The position numbers were made by a program, and so were the translations under genes. The notes under the pieces are model-generated. The model was not told where the DNA came from. It was given only the letters and a program-made list of their open reading frames with translations, and did no database searches. Shown here piece after piece: positions 52,649 to 61,200 of a stretch of 64,000 nucleotides of DNA. Source of the stretch: Pseudomonas azotoformans (GTDB taxonomy: Bacteria; Pseudomonadota; Gammaproteobacteria; Pseudomonadales; Pseudomonadaceae); the NCBI RefSeq assembly GCF_900103345.1, contig NZ_LT629702.1, positions 1,488,001 to 1,552,000 on the forward strand, given 5' to 3'. How positions within the stretch are numbered: position 1 is the first letter of the stretch; every line of letters starts with the position of its first letter.

Positions 52649-52951
52649 ATGAAATTCATCCACCAGCGCGAGCACCTCAACGAGGGAGACATTGTTGTCA
52701 TCGAATGCTCGCAGACTTGTAATATCCGTCTGATGAGCGATGCGAATTTTCGCAGCTTTAAGAATGGCGGTCGTCACACTTACCACGGTGGCGCATTCGA
52801 CAAGTTCCCCGCCAAAATCACCGCACCGAGCACTGGGTTCTGGAACATCACCCTGGACGTGGTCACGCGCCGAGCCATCAGCGTGACCCGCAAACCTGCG
52901 CTGTCCCACAAGATCCGCATTGTGCGCCGTACCAGCTCCAAGCTGAGCTGA
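52649..52951 (+). CDS. DUF1883 domain-containing protein
   Basis: The 100-residue protein matches DUF1883 (MKFIHQREHLNEGDIVVIEC, MSDANFRSFKNGGRHTYHGG, FPAKITAPSTGFWNITLDVV). DUF1883 proteins are small beta-rich soluble proteins of unknown role, sometimes next to TIR or defence genes; none is present here. CTGGAG precedes ATG 52649. A second small gene follows 20-26 bp later, so they are probably co-transcribed. Confidence 0.9.
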   Translation: MKFIHQREHLNEGDIVVIECSQTCNIRLMSDANFRSFKNGGRHTYHGGAFDKFPAKITAPSTGFWNITLDVVTRRAISVTRKPALSHKIRIVRRTSSKLS

Positions 52952-52976
52952 CCCGAACACCCCACAGGACATGACC

Positions 52977-53144
52977 GTGACCGCCACTACCAAATACGTG
53001 ATCAAGTACAAGCTCAACGGCGAACGCCGTTTTGAGTTCGCACAACTGCAAACCAACAGCGTCGAAGAAGCCAAGCAAGCGCTGGCGAAAATTCACGATG
53101 CCAGTGATGAAATCACCGACATCAATGTGAGCAAGGCGCTGTAA
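52977..53144 (+). CDS. Small protein, 55-57 residues
   Basis: The product reads TATTKYVIKYKLNGERRFEF, then QTNSVEEAKQALAKIHDASD and ends NVSKAL. AGGA at 52966-52969 is well spaced (7 bases) for GTG 52977 but abuts ATG 52971, so I prefer GTG; ATG 52971 would add two residues. The beta-beta-helix-beta pattern looks like a small soluble domain. It lies between the DUF1883 gene and alkB on the same strand (4 bp before alkB), probably in one operon. Unknown function. Confidence 0.7.
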   Translation: MTATTKYVIKYKLNGERRFEFAQLQTNSVEEAKQALAKIHDASDEITDINVSKAL

Positions 53145-53148
53145 GCCG

Positions 53149-53814
53149 ATGTCCGGCCCCACCGAAGATCTGTTCGCCGACGACGCCTTGCAGCAACCCG
53201 CTGGGTGCGAAAAAATTGGTGAACAGTCCTACGTATTAAAGGGCTTCGCCCTGCCCTGGATTGAGCGTCTTCTGCCAGAACTGCGACGGGTATTGGCTCA
53301 ATCACCGTTTCGGCAAATGGTCACACCGGGTGGTTTTACCATGTCGGCGGCATTGAGCAGTTGCGGCGAGCTGGGCTGGACTACCGACACCTCCGGTTAC
53401 CGTTACTCACCCGTGGACCCACGTAGCCAGCAATCCTGGCCGCAGATGCCGGATACCCTGCGCCAATTGGCCGTGCAGGCGGCTGAAGAGGCCGGTTTCC
53501 TTGACTTTTCCCCGGACGCCTGCCTGATCAACCGCTATGTACCCGGCGCAAAAATGTCGCTGCATCAAGACAAGAATGAGCGTCGCTACAGCGAACCGGT
53601 GGTGTCCGTCTCGCTCGGCCTGCCGGCGATTTTTCTGTTTGGTGGGCACGCGCGCAGCGACAAGACCCGCAAAGTCTCGCTGTTCCATGGCGACGTGGTG
53701 GTCTGGGGCGGCGTGGACCGCCTGCGCTTTCATGGTGTGATGCCGATCAAGGAAGGCATGCACCCGGTAATGGGTCCGCAACGCATCAACCTGACCTTTC
53801 GCACCGCCGGCTGA
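53149..53814 (+). CDS. alkB: AlkB, DNA oxidative demethylase
   Basis: The 221-residue Fe(II)/2-oxoglutarate dioxygenase shows the facial triad His139-x-Asp141 (MSLHQDKNE) and His195 (RFHGVMP), with 2-oxoglutarate-binding Arg212 and Arg218 (RINLTFRTAG). The nucleotide-lid segment TMSAALSSCGELGW is present. It removes methyl groups from 1-methyladenine and 3-methylcytosine in DNA. It starts 4 bp behind a small gene and is followed 75 bp later by ada, so the two repair genes are linked. Confidence 0.96.
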   Translation: MSGPTEDLFADDALQQPAGCEKIGEQSYVLKGFALPWIERLLPELRRVLAQSPFRQMVTPGGFTMSAALSSCGELGWTTDTSGYRYSPVDPRSQQSWPQMPDTLRQLAVQAAEEAGFLDFSPDACLINRYVPGAKMSLHQDKNERRYSEPVVSVSLGLPAIFLFGGHARSDKTRKVSLFHGDVVVWGGVDRLRFHGVMPIKEGMHPVMGPQRINLTFRTAG

Positions 53815-53889
53815 TTTGACCGCAAGCTTCAGAGTGCCAGGTGTTCGCGACCCGGCTAATCTGGCCGGGATCCGTCAAGAGTGCCGACC

Positions 53890-54942
53890 ATGACTACCGA
53901 ACAAGACCCGCGCTGGGCTGCCATACTGGCCCGCGACCCCAAGGCCGATGCGCTGTTCGTCTACGGTGTGAAGACCACCGGCGTGTACTGCCGCCCCAGT
54001 AGCGCGTCGCGCTTGCCGCGTCCGGAAAACATCGAGCTCTTCGACACCCCGGCGCAGGCCGAAGCCGCCGGTTATCGTGCCAGCAAACGCGCGGCCGGCG
54101 ACCAGACCCAGCTCGCAGCGCAGCATGCACAACTGGTGGCCGACGCTTGTCGGCATATCGAACAGGCCGACACCCCGCCCAGCCTGAACACGTTGGCGCA
54201 GCACGCCAACCTCAGCCCTTTTCATTTTCACCGTGTGTTCAAAGCCGTCACTGGCCTGACACCCAAGGGTTATGCCAGCGCCCATCGCTCGCGCAAGGTG
54301 CGCGAGGGTCTCAAGGGCGCGCACTCGGTGACGGATGCACTGTATGACGCCGGCTTCAACTCCAACAGTCGCTTTTATGAATCCGCCGACAAACTGCTTG
54401 GCATGAAGCCCAGCGACTACAAGGCCGGCGGCACCAATACGGCGATCCTGTTCGCCGTCGGGCAGTGCTCACTGGGAGCGATCCTGGTGGCGCAGAGCGC
54501 TCGCGGCGTCTGCGCGATTCTGCTGGGGGATGATCCGGACCAACTGGTGCGCGAGCTACAGGACCAATTTCCCAACGCCGAACTGGTGGGCGCCGATCCG
54601 AGTTTCGAGCAACTGATTGCGCAGGTCGTGGGGTTTATCGAAGCACCCGCGCTCGGCCTGGACCTGCCACTGGACCTGCGCGGCACGGCATTCCAGGAAC
54701 GGGTATGGCAAGCCTTGCGCGAGATTCCAGCGGGCAGCACGGCCAGCTACGCGCAGATCGCCGAGCGCATCGGCGCACCGAAGTCGTTCCGTGCAGTGGC
54801 CCAGGCCTGTGGCGCCAACAGCCTGGCGGTGGCAATCCCTTGCCACCGCGTGGTGCGCAGCAATGGCGAGCTGTCGGGCTACCGCTGGGGTGTGGAACGC
54901 AAGCAGCAGTTGCTCGCCCGAGAACAGGCGTCGAAGACCTAG
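53890..54942 (+). CDS. ada: Ada-type regulator/O6-methylguanine-DNA methyltransferase with degenerate zinc site
   Basis: Start ATG 53890 gives 350 residues in Ada order: N-terminal methylphosphotriester domain, AraC helix-turn-helix (LAQHANLSPFHFHRVFKAVT, about 100-180), and C-terminal methyltransferase with acceptor Cys318 in IPCHRVVRSNGELSGYRWG. In the N-domain only the acceptor cysteine is kept (Cys34, GVYCRPSS). The other zinc ligands are Ser38, Ser65 and Ala68. O6-methylguanine repair should be normal, but the methyl-switch and zinc site are probably lost. It follows alkB on the same strand. Confidence 0.9.
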   Translation: MTTEQDPRWAAILARDPKADALFVYGVKTTGVYCRPSSASRLPRPENIELFDTPAQAEAAGYRASKRAAGDQTQLAAQHAQLVADACRHIEQADTPPSLNTLAQHANLSPFHFHRVFKAVTGLTPKGYASAHRSRKVREGLKGAHSVTDALYDAGFNSNSRFYESADKLLGMKPSDYKAGGTNTAILFAVGQCSLGAILVAQSARGVCAILLGDDPDQLVRELQDQFPNAELVGADPSFEQLIAQVVGFIEAPALGLDLPLDLRGTAFQERVWQALREIPAGSTASYAQIAERIGAPKSFRAVAQACGANSLAVAIPCHRVVRSNGELSGYRWGVERKQQLLAREQASKT

Positions 54943-55406
54943 CGGATCCCGATGTGGATCAACGCCAGGTCGTCCGCCTGGTAAGCCTCGAAATCAGTGA
55001 CAAAGGCACGGGCCTGCGCGCCAGGCTGCTGGAAGTAGGTCCAGATCTGTTGCCAGGTGCTGATGATCGCCTCTGGCATCTGGCCACGGGCTTCGAACAC
55101 CAGGTAGCGTCCGGGTACTATCATAAGGCTTTCGAACCCATCCGCCGGCTCAACGGTGGCAACGCCCGCTGTCACGTCAAACTCGCCATGCGCATCCGAC
55201 TCATAGTCGCTGTACACCCCATAAACGGGTGACGCCGGCAGTTTTCCCGGGATGCCCTCGTGCAGTCCCTCACTGAAAAATCGCTGCCACATCGGGCCGA
55301 TCTTCGCACTGGACGGTGTCATCTCATCCGCGTTGCGCGTACGTACTTTCAAGCCCGAGACGCGGATTGCCGCGATGTGTTGCTCCTGAATGTTGTGCAA
55401 AGCCAT
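54939..55406 (-). CDS. GyrI-like/AraC effector-binding domain protein
   Basis: The 155-residue protein starts MALHNIQEQHIAAIRVSGLK and carries the GyrI-like small-molecule-binding pattern: IGPMWQRFFSEGLHEG, PVYGVYSDYES and a final W-x-x-I-W-T-Y-F helix followed by DFEAYQ. Such stand-alone domains bind ligands or inhibit gyrase; a role here is not clear. It overlaps the end of ada (opposite strand) by 4 bp and is followed upstream by the CGNR regulator gene on the same strand, 5 bp away. Confidence 0.85.
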   Translation of the reverse strand: MALHNIQEQHIAAIRVSGLKVRTRNADEMTPSSAKIGPMWQRFFSEGLHEGIPGKLPASPVYGVYSDYESDAHGEFDVTAGVATVEPADGFESLMIVPGRYLVFEARGQMPEAIISTWQQIWTYFQQPGAQARAFVTDFEAYQADDLALIHIGIR

Positions 55407-55411
55407 CTCCT

Positions 55412-56005
55412 TTAAAGCTTCAGTTTGCGTTTACGAAATTCAGCGACCTTATGCCGATTGCCACATAACGCCATGCTGCACCAGCGGCGCTTGTGGGCCT
55501 TGGTGCGATCATAAAACCACAAGATGCATTCCGGATGCTCGCAGCGCCGGATCAGATTGAAATCCCCTTCCACCAACAACGTGGCGGCCGCCTCGGCAAT
55601 CGGCGCCAGGAACTGTTCTGCCGTCTGCTGCTTGCGCTGGCGCTCAAGCGTTGGCGTCTCGCCAGCACGCCATACCAACTGCGGATGGCTCACTGCCTTG
55701 CGTAAAAAGCTGTTAAGCGCCGCCGGATTGCCGGGTTGTTGCGCTTTGCGCGCAGCCACCAGCGCACGAATCACCTCGCGCAGCTCCCGTGCGGCGCTGA
55801 GCAAGGCGTCCGGTTCAAACAACGGGATGCCGTTCTGTTCAACCCAATGCAGGCGCACCAGCCAGGCGGCTACGTCGGCATCGGTCTGCCAGAAATCCCA
55901 CGGCACGCCGTCGATATTCGCAAGAGTGTTGAGCATGTCCAGCACCGGATCGTCGGCTAGTACGTAAGGTTCCGAGGGGGCGGTAGTGGGTGGGGAAAGG
56001 GTCAT
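55412..56005 (-). CDS. CGNR zinc-finger (ABATE-domain) transcription factor
   Basis: ATG 56005 has GAGGA six bases upstream; a TTG at 56011 is less likely. The 197-residue protein has an N-terminal ABATE ligand-sensing domain (PVLDMLNTLANIDGVPWDFW) and a C-terminal zinc finger RCEHPECILWFYDRTKAHKR with WCSMALCGNRHKVAEFRKR, containing the name-giving CGNR. These proteins are stress-linked regulators. It is divergent from the hydrolase/nitronate monooxygenase pair across three inverted repeats, which are its likely operators. The GyrI-like gene is in the same operon. Confidence 0.93.
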   Translation of the reverse strand: MTLSPPTTAPSEPYVLADDPVLDMLNTLANIDGVPWDFWQTDADVAAWLVRLHWVEQNGIPLFEPDALLSAARELREVIRALVAARKAQQPGNPAALNSFLRKAVSHPQLVWRAGETPTLERQRKQQTAEQFLAPIAEAAATLLVEGDFNLIRRCEHPECILWFYDRTKAHKRRWCSMALCGNRHKVAEFRKRKLKL

Positions 56006-56033
56006 GGGCAATCCTCTTGTGAGCGCCTACATC

Positions 56034-56163
56034 GTAACCGCTATTTCAATATCAAGATAGTTACCAAACACAAAAAGCTAACCTGAATAAATTATTTGAC
56101 AGGTTACGAAATTCGGCGCAGCTTTTTAAAACTGTAACCCGTAAATCAATTCAATCAAGTTAC
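56034..56163. promoter_or_regulatory. Three ~30-bp GTAAC-N20-GTTAC inverted repeats between divergent genes
   Basis: GTAAC...GTTAC pairs lie at 56034-56064 and 56134-56163. A middle copy at 56078-56107 carries TAACCTG and CAGGTTA arms. All three have TAAC half-sites about 20 bases apart and AT-rich centres. They fill the region between the CGNR regulator and the hydrolase gene; the last one ends 16 bp before the hydrolase start. Likely operators for a dimeric regulator. Confidence 0.6.
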
Positions 56164-56178
56164 AAAGGGCTCTCCATC

Positions 56179-57057
56179 GTGACCACTCAAACCCCTGTCA
56201 TTCACTACCGCCACATCGATGCCGACGGCGTGCGCATGTTCTACCGCGAAGCTGGCGCTGCAACGGCACCGGTCATCTTGCTGCTGCACGGCTTTCCCAG
56301 TTCGTCGCACATGTACCGCGACCTGATCCCCCTGCTCGCCACGCGCTTCCGGGTCATTGCGCCGGACCTGCCAGGCTTCGGTTTCACCGAGGTGCCGGCC
56401 GAGCGCGATTACGTCTACAGCTTCGATAACCTGGCAATCACAGTCGGGCATTTTGTCGATGCGCTGGCGTTGAGCCGTTACGCTCTGTATGTCTTCGACT
56501 ATGGCGCGCCGGTGGGCCTGCGCCTGGCCGTGGCACATCCGGAACGGGTCAGCGCGCTGGTGTCGCAGAACGGTAACGCCTACCTGCAAGGCCTGGGTGA
56601 TGCCTGGGCGCCGATTCGTACCTATTGGGCCGAGCCGAGCCAGGCCAACCGCGAGGTGATCCGCAACGCAGTGATCAGCCTGGAAGGCACGCGCTACCAG
56701 TACCTGCACGGCGTAAAGCAGCCAGAGCGGGTAGCCCCGGAATCCTACATGCTCGATGTACTGCTCATGCAGCGCCCCGGCAATGACGAGATCCAACTGG
56801 ACCTGTTCCTCGACTACCGCAACAACCTTGCGCTTTACCCGGCGTTCCAGGCGTTCTTCAAGGCCACGCACGTACCGACGCTGGTGATCTGGGGCCAGAA
56901 CGACCCATTCTTTATCCCGCCAGGCGCCCATGCCTATAAAACCGACAACCCGAATGCCGTGGTAGAACTGCTCGACACCGGCCACTTCGCGCTGGAAACC
57001 CATGCAACCCATATCGCCGAACGCATTCACGCCGTGCTGGGCGACGCCATCGATTGA
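56179..57057 (+). CDS. Alpha/beta hydrolase, epoxide hydrolase / haloalkane dehalogenase type
   Basis: The start appears to be GTG 56179 (TTQTPVIHYRHIDADGVRMF). The 292-residue enzyme has oxyanion motif LLLHGFPSSSH and nucleophile Asp107 in VFDYGAPVG; aspartate instead of serine marks epoxide hydrolases and dehalogenases. The acid is probably Asp242 (WGQNDPFF) and the base His269 (DTGHFALE). It would open an epoxide or remove a halide in the cytoplasm. It is followed 109 bp later by nitronate monooxygenase and is probably controlled through the three repeats upstream. Confidence 0.9.
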   Translation: MTTQTPVIHYRHIDADGVRMFYREAGAATAPVILLLHGFPSSSHMYRDLIPLLATRFRVIAPDLPGFGFTEVPAERDYVYSFDNLAITVGHFVDALALSRYALYVFDYGAPVGLRLAVAHPERVSALVSQNGNAYLQGLGDAWAPIRTYWAEPSQANREVIRNAVISLEGTRYQYLHGVKQPERVAPESYMLDVLLMQRPGNDEIQLDLFLDYRNNLALYPAFQAFFKATHVPTLVIWGQNDPFFIPPGAHAYKTDNPNAVVELLDTGHFALETHATHIAERIHAVLGDAID

Positions 57058-57166
57058 TGATGCACCACGAAACGACGCGTTCGTCCAGTGAATAAAACAG
57101 AGTGGCCGGGGGCCATGGGCCCTGCTAAAACAGCGAAAAGCCTCACTAACGCTGGAGACGCATCCC

Positions 57167-58237
57167 ATGAGCACCTGGCCAGACACCCGCCTTCTCGACC
57201 TGCTGGGCATTGAATTGCCGATCATCCAGGCTCCCATGGCGGTGGGCACGACCACCGCCATGGTCATCGCCGCCAACCAGGCGGGCGCGCTGGGCTCATT
57301 GCCGGCAGCGGCACTGAGCCTCTCGCAACTGCGCGAAGCGCTGATCGCCATTCGCCAGGCCAGCCCGAGTCCGATCAACGTCAATTTCTTCTGCCACCAA
57401 CCGCCCGCGCCAGACCCTGAGCGTGATCGTCGTTGGAAGGCACTGCTGGAACCCTACTACCGCGAACTGGGCGCCGACTTTGATGCGCCCACCCCGGTTT
57501 CCAATCGCGAACCGTTCAATGACGCGGCGTGCCAGGTCGTCGAAGAATTCCGCCCAGAGGTGGTCAGCTTTCACTTTGGCCTGCCGGAAAAGTCCCTGCT
57601 GGACCGTGTTAAAGCCACCGGTGCCAAAGTGCTGTCCTCGGCGACCACTGTTGAGGAAGCCATCTGGCTGGAACAGCACGGTTGCGACGCGATCATCGCC
57701 ATGGGCAGTGAAGCCGGCGGGCACCGTGGCTTGTTCCTCAGTGATGACCTCAATACTCAGATCGGTCTGTTCGCCCTGTTGCCGCAAGTCGTCGACGCCG
57801 TCAGCGTGCCGGTGATTGCCGCTGGGGGCATCGGTGATGCGCGTGGGATTGTCGCGGCCTTTGCGCTTGGCGCCTCGGCGGTGCAGATTGGCACGGCGTA
57901 TCTGTTTACTCCCGAAGCCAACGTCACGGCATCACATCACTATGCATTGCGCCATGCCCAGGCCAGCCAAACCGCGCTGACCAATCTGTTCACCGGTCGC
58001 CCGGCACGGGGCATCGTCAACCGGGTGATGCGCGAGTTGGGCGCGATCAACCCGGCCGCACCGGCGTTCCCCACCTCCGGCGGTGCGCTGATACCGCTCA
58101 AGGCCAAGGATGAAGCGGGCTTCAGCAACCTATGGTCCGGCCAGGCACTGCGCCTGGGCAAAGACACCACGACCTATGAACTGACCCGCGAATTGGCGGA
58201 GCAAACGCTACAGCGCCTTGCCCGCTTCGGCCGCTAG
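57167..58237 (+). CDS. Nitronate monooxygenase family protein
   Basis: The 356-residue flavoprotein opens LLGIELPIIQAPMAVGTTTA and has the NMO FMN-phosphate and catalytic segments (AIIAMGSEAGGHRGLF, PVIAAGGIGDARGIVAAFAL, SAVQIGTAYLFTPEA). It oxidises propionate-3-nitronate or related nitronates with FMN, detoxifying plant or fungal nitro compounds. Same strand as the hydrolase, probably one operon. It ends convergent with the large toxin gene, overlapping by 4 bp. Confidence 0.92.
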   Translation: MSTWPDTRLLDLLGIELPIIQAPMAVGTTTAMVIAANQAGALGSLPAAALSLSQLREALIAIRQASPSPINVNFFCHQPPAPDPERDRRWKALLEPYYRELGADFDAPTPVSNREPFNDAACQVVEEFRPEVVSFHFGLPEKSLLDRVKATGAKVLSSATTVEEAIWLEQHGCDAIIAMGSEAGGHRGLFLSDDLNTQIGLFALLPQVVDAVSVPVIAAGGIGDARGIVAAFALGASAVQIGTAYLFTPEANVTASHHYALRHAQASQTALTNLFTGRPARGIVNRVMRELGAINPAAPAFPTSGGALIPLKAKDEAGFSNLWSGQALRLGKDTTTYELTRELAEQTLQRLARFGR

Positions 58238-61200
58238 AACAGCACCGCGTCAACCGGCTCAAACCCACTGAGCCGGCTTTCGTGGGCCGGGCTCAGCACC
58301 GCAAAACGGTTCTGGCGCAGTGCGCTGATGCCATACACCACCCGCGCAAAGTGCTCGTTGTCCTGGGCATAGGGCTGGCTGCGCAGGATCAGGGCAAAAA
58401 AGCACTCGGGCTGACGAGCAAGGTCCGCGCCGCGAATGGACGCCAGCCCTGTGGCGAACAACGCGCGGCCACTGGCGGCTGACAAGCGCCCGAAACTCAC
58501 CGAACGGGAATGATGAAAGGCAAGCTCGGCGTCCGTCTTGGCCTGCTCGTACAACAGGTCCAGTGCTTCTATCGCGAAAAGACTGACGGAGGCCTTGTCG
58601 CCAGTGACATACCGTTGCACGAGTTGGCGCACGCCTTCGCGCCACTTGTCATCTTCCTGCTCGGCGCGCATGGCGATCCAATCAATGCAGTCCACTAACG
58701 CGTCACCGCCTGCGGTGAGGTTCGCCGGCAATCCTGATTGCAGCATTTCCAGGTGCATCAGCGCGTGTTGCACCATGGCAGCTTCTGCGCTCATGACCTC
58801 GCTTATCAGGTCGAGAATCTCCGGCTTCGGCTCCCCTTGCCAGGTTTGCAGGAGGCCCAACAGTTGCGTCCGCAGGTCGCGAACGGCTTCGACGCCAAGG
58901 GTACGGCGCAACAACTCCTCCGACTCGTTCACCAGGCTGGTGAGGTTACTGACCTGGCTCAACAGGTCAGCCTGGCTGAACGAATGGAGCGTTTCCTGTG
59001 CGGGCGCGGAGTTGTCGAACGGGCTAGGGCCGAGTTGGTGGAACACCTCGCTCCACAGTCGCTGGATCTGCCGGTGGATCTGTTCCGTATAACGCGACGG
59101 CAAGTTGATCACGCTGCAACTGCCTTGGTTGAAAAACCCTGCCCAACTGATGCCCAGTGCAAAGACGCCATCGACCTCATGACTGGCGTGTGCCAGCGAT
59201 TCATAGAACTTGTAGCAGACCACTTTATTCTGCAATCCAGGCAGCGCCTTGAGGTACTGCTCCCAACTACCCAGCGTGCCGAAATAGATGCGCTTGTCGG
59301 CGTCCGGATCAAGATGGCTGAGGGCGCTGTCCATGATGGCGGTATCACCCTCGTGACGCAGACAGAGCGCAAAGTGCGGTTGCGGTTGGTTGTCATGCAG
59401 TTCGGAAAAAACCAGCAGGCCAATCCCCTGGACCTCCCAGCCGTTCTTCAACAGGTGTTCGGCGCAGCGGCTGGCCTGGGTGTAACCACAGGTGCTGGAA
59501 ACCTCACGGTAGCCCGTCAGCTCGGCCAACTCATTGTCACTACGGAAAGTCTTGCGCAAGCGCTCACGCATCGCTGCCAGCCAGGTGGGCGTAAGCAGGA
59601 ACACATCCTGGCTGTCGTCATTGAGCGCTACGCTAGCCGGTGTATCGACGGGCTGCGGTACGTTCAGCACGGGCACGGCAAACTTGGCGGCCAGGGTTGA
59701 CTGCTTGAGCAGGACACGCAGCTTGCGGCTGGCGACAGTCACGTCCACCCCCAGATCGACTAGCCCGAGCAACACCCCCAATTTGCACTCATGAATGTAG
59801 GCCGCGTACTCCTCCGGGCGATCACTGTTCTGCGCCAGTGCATAGTCAAAGCTCACGTCGCTGATGTTGGCGACGAACCGGATCATCCCTGACAGTAACA
59901 GCGCACCCAATCCACCGGTGGGGCCAATGGACGCGATGACCAATGCCGACACCACCCGCACAAGGCTTTTGAACATGCCTGTTTTTGCGCGGCGCCGCTC
60001 TTCGTCGGAAGAAAACACGGCGTAGTCCATCTGCTGCTTGATTTCCGCGATGGCCGCCTGGCGCAACTCAAGCGCAAGGTCTTCGGTGGTTCGAAACGTA
60101 ATCGGTTGCGGTGGAAAGCGTCGGTAGTGATAGCCATAGCGTTTTTTTCGAGGGTGGAAATCCTTGCGCGTCAGGCTGAATTTATCCACCGGCGGCAGGT
60201 GCGCACCGATGAAGGCCATCAGCTTCTCACTGGGTTGACCTGGCGCCGTACTGGGCTGCCATTCAACCCACTTGGGGCCTGCGATATTCAGCGATACCAG
60301 CAACGCTTTGTTCGACGAAAACGCCACGACCAAGGCGTTCGGCACCACCTTCTCCTTGAACAGCAACGCCTGTGGCTTGAGGTCGCCCTTCAGGTATCGA
60401 AAGGCGACTGAGCGCAATTCAGCGTCCTGCTCTTTGGTATCCGCCAGGAACTGGCCAACTCGAACCCGGGCGACGGCATCGCAGGTGTCATCGAACAACT
60501 TCTTGAAGTCTGCACTATGGGAAAGGCTGTCGACATCGACCAGGAATTCCGCGACCAGGGTATCCCGCAAACCGGACAACGCTTTGATTTCGGAGGGTGA
60601 CAGCGGCTCGCCGTCCAAATGTATTTCGCCGACTTTTTCCCGGTAAAACGCACTGCGCTGTGGCTCGCCGATCATCACCTGGGCGAAGGAGAAATATTTG
60701 TAGCGCGGTGGACTGTAGGCCGACATGCCCGACGAATGCATGGGGTAACCCACCAGGTACTTGTAGCGAAAACGTTTCCCGGTCTTGATCCGCTCGGTGG
60801 TTCCGTTCGGCAGGCCGGTCTTGGCCAGGCAACGTTTGACCAGCGATTGAATGTAGGTCTCGGTGAGCTGGGCGTTGCCCACGCTTCGGGCCAGTCCGTC
60901 CCACTTCTGCCAGGCCCTGGGAGCTCTCGGCAGTTGATCGACGGGCGGAAGGCGTTGTGGCCATTGGGTGAAGTCCCGGGCGACGATCTGTACAGTAATC
61001 AATGCCTGCGCCGCATCATTTCGCACATACCAGTGGTTTTCCTGATCGCTGCTGACCGAGATCAATTGGTCGTCGGCCAGCACGCCACAGTTGACCCATT
61101 GGCAGCGATGATTCATGTAGACGCTCAAGTAATAGCCCCATTTGGCTCGCGACCAATAGGCCTGCGGGATATTGACGGTGTAGGTCTGTTCCGCAGGTGT

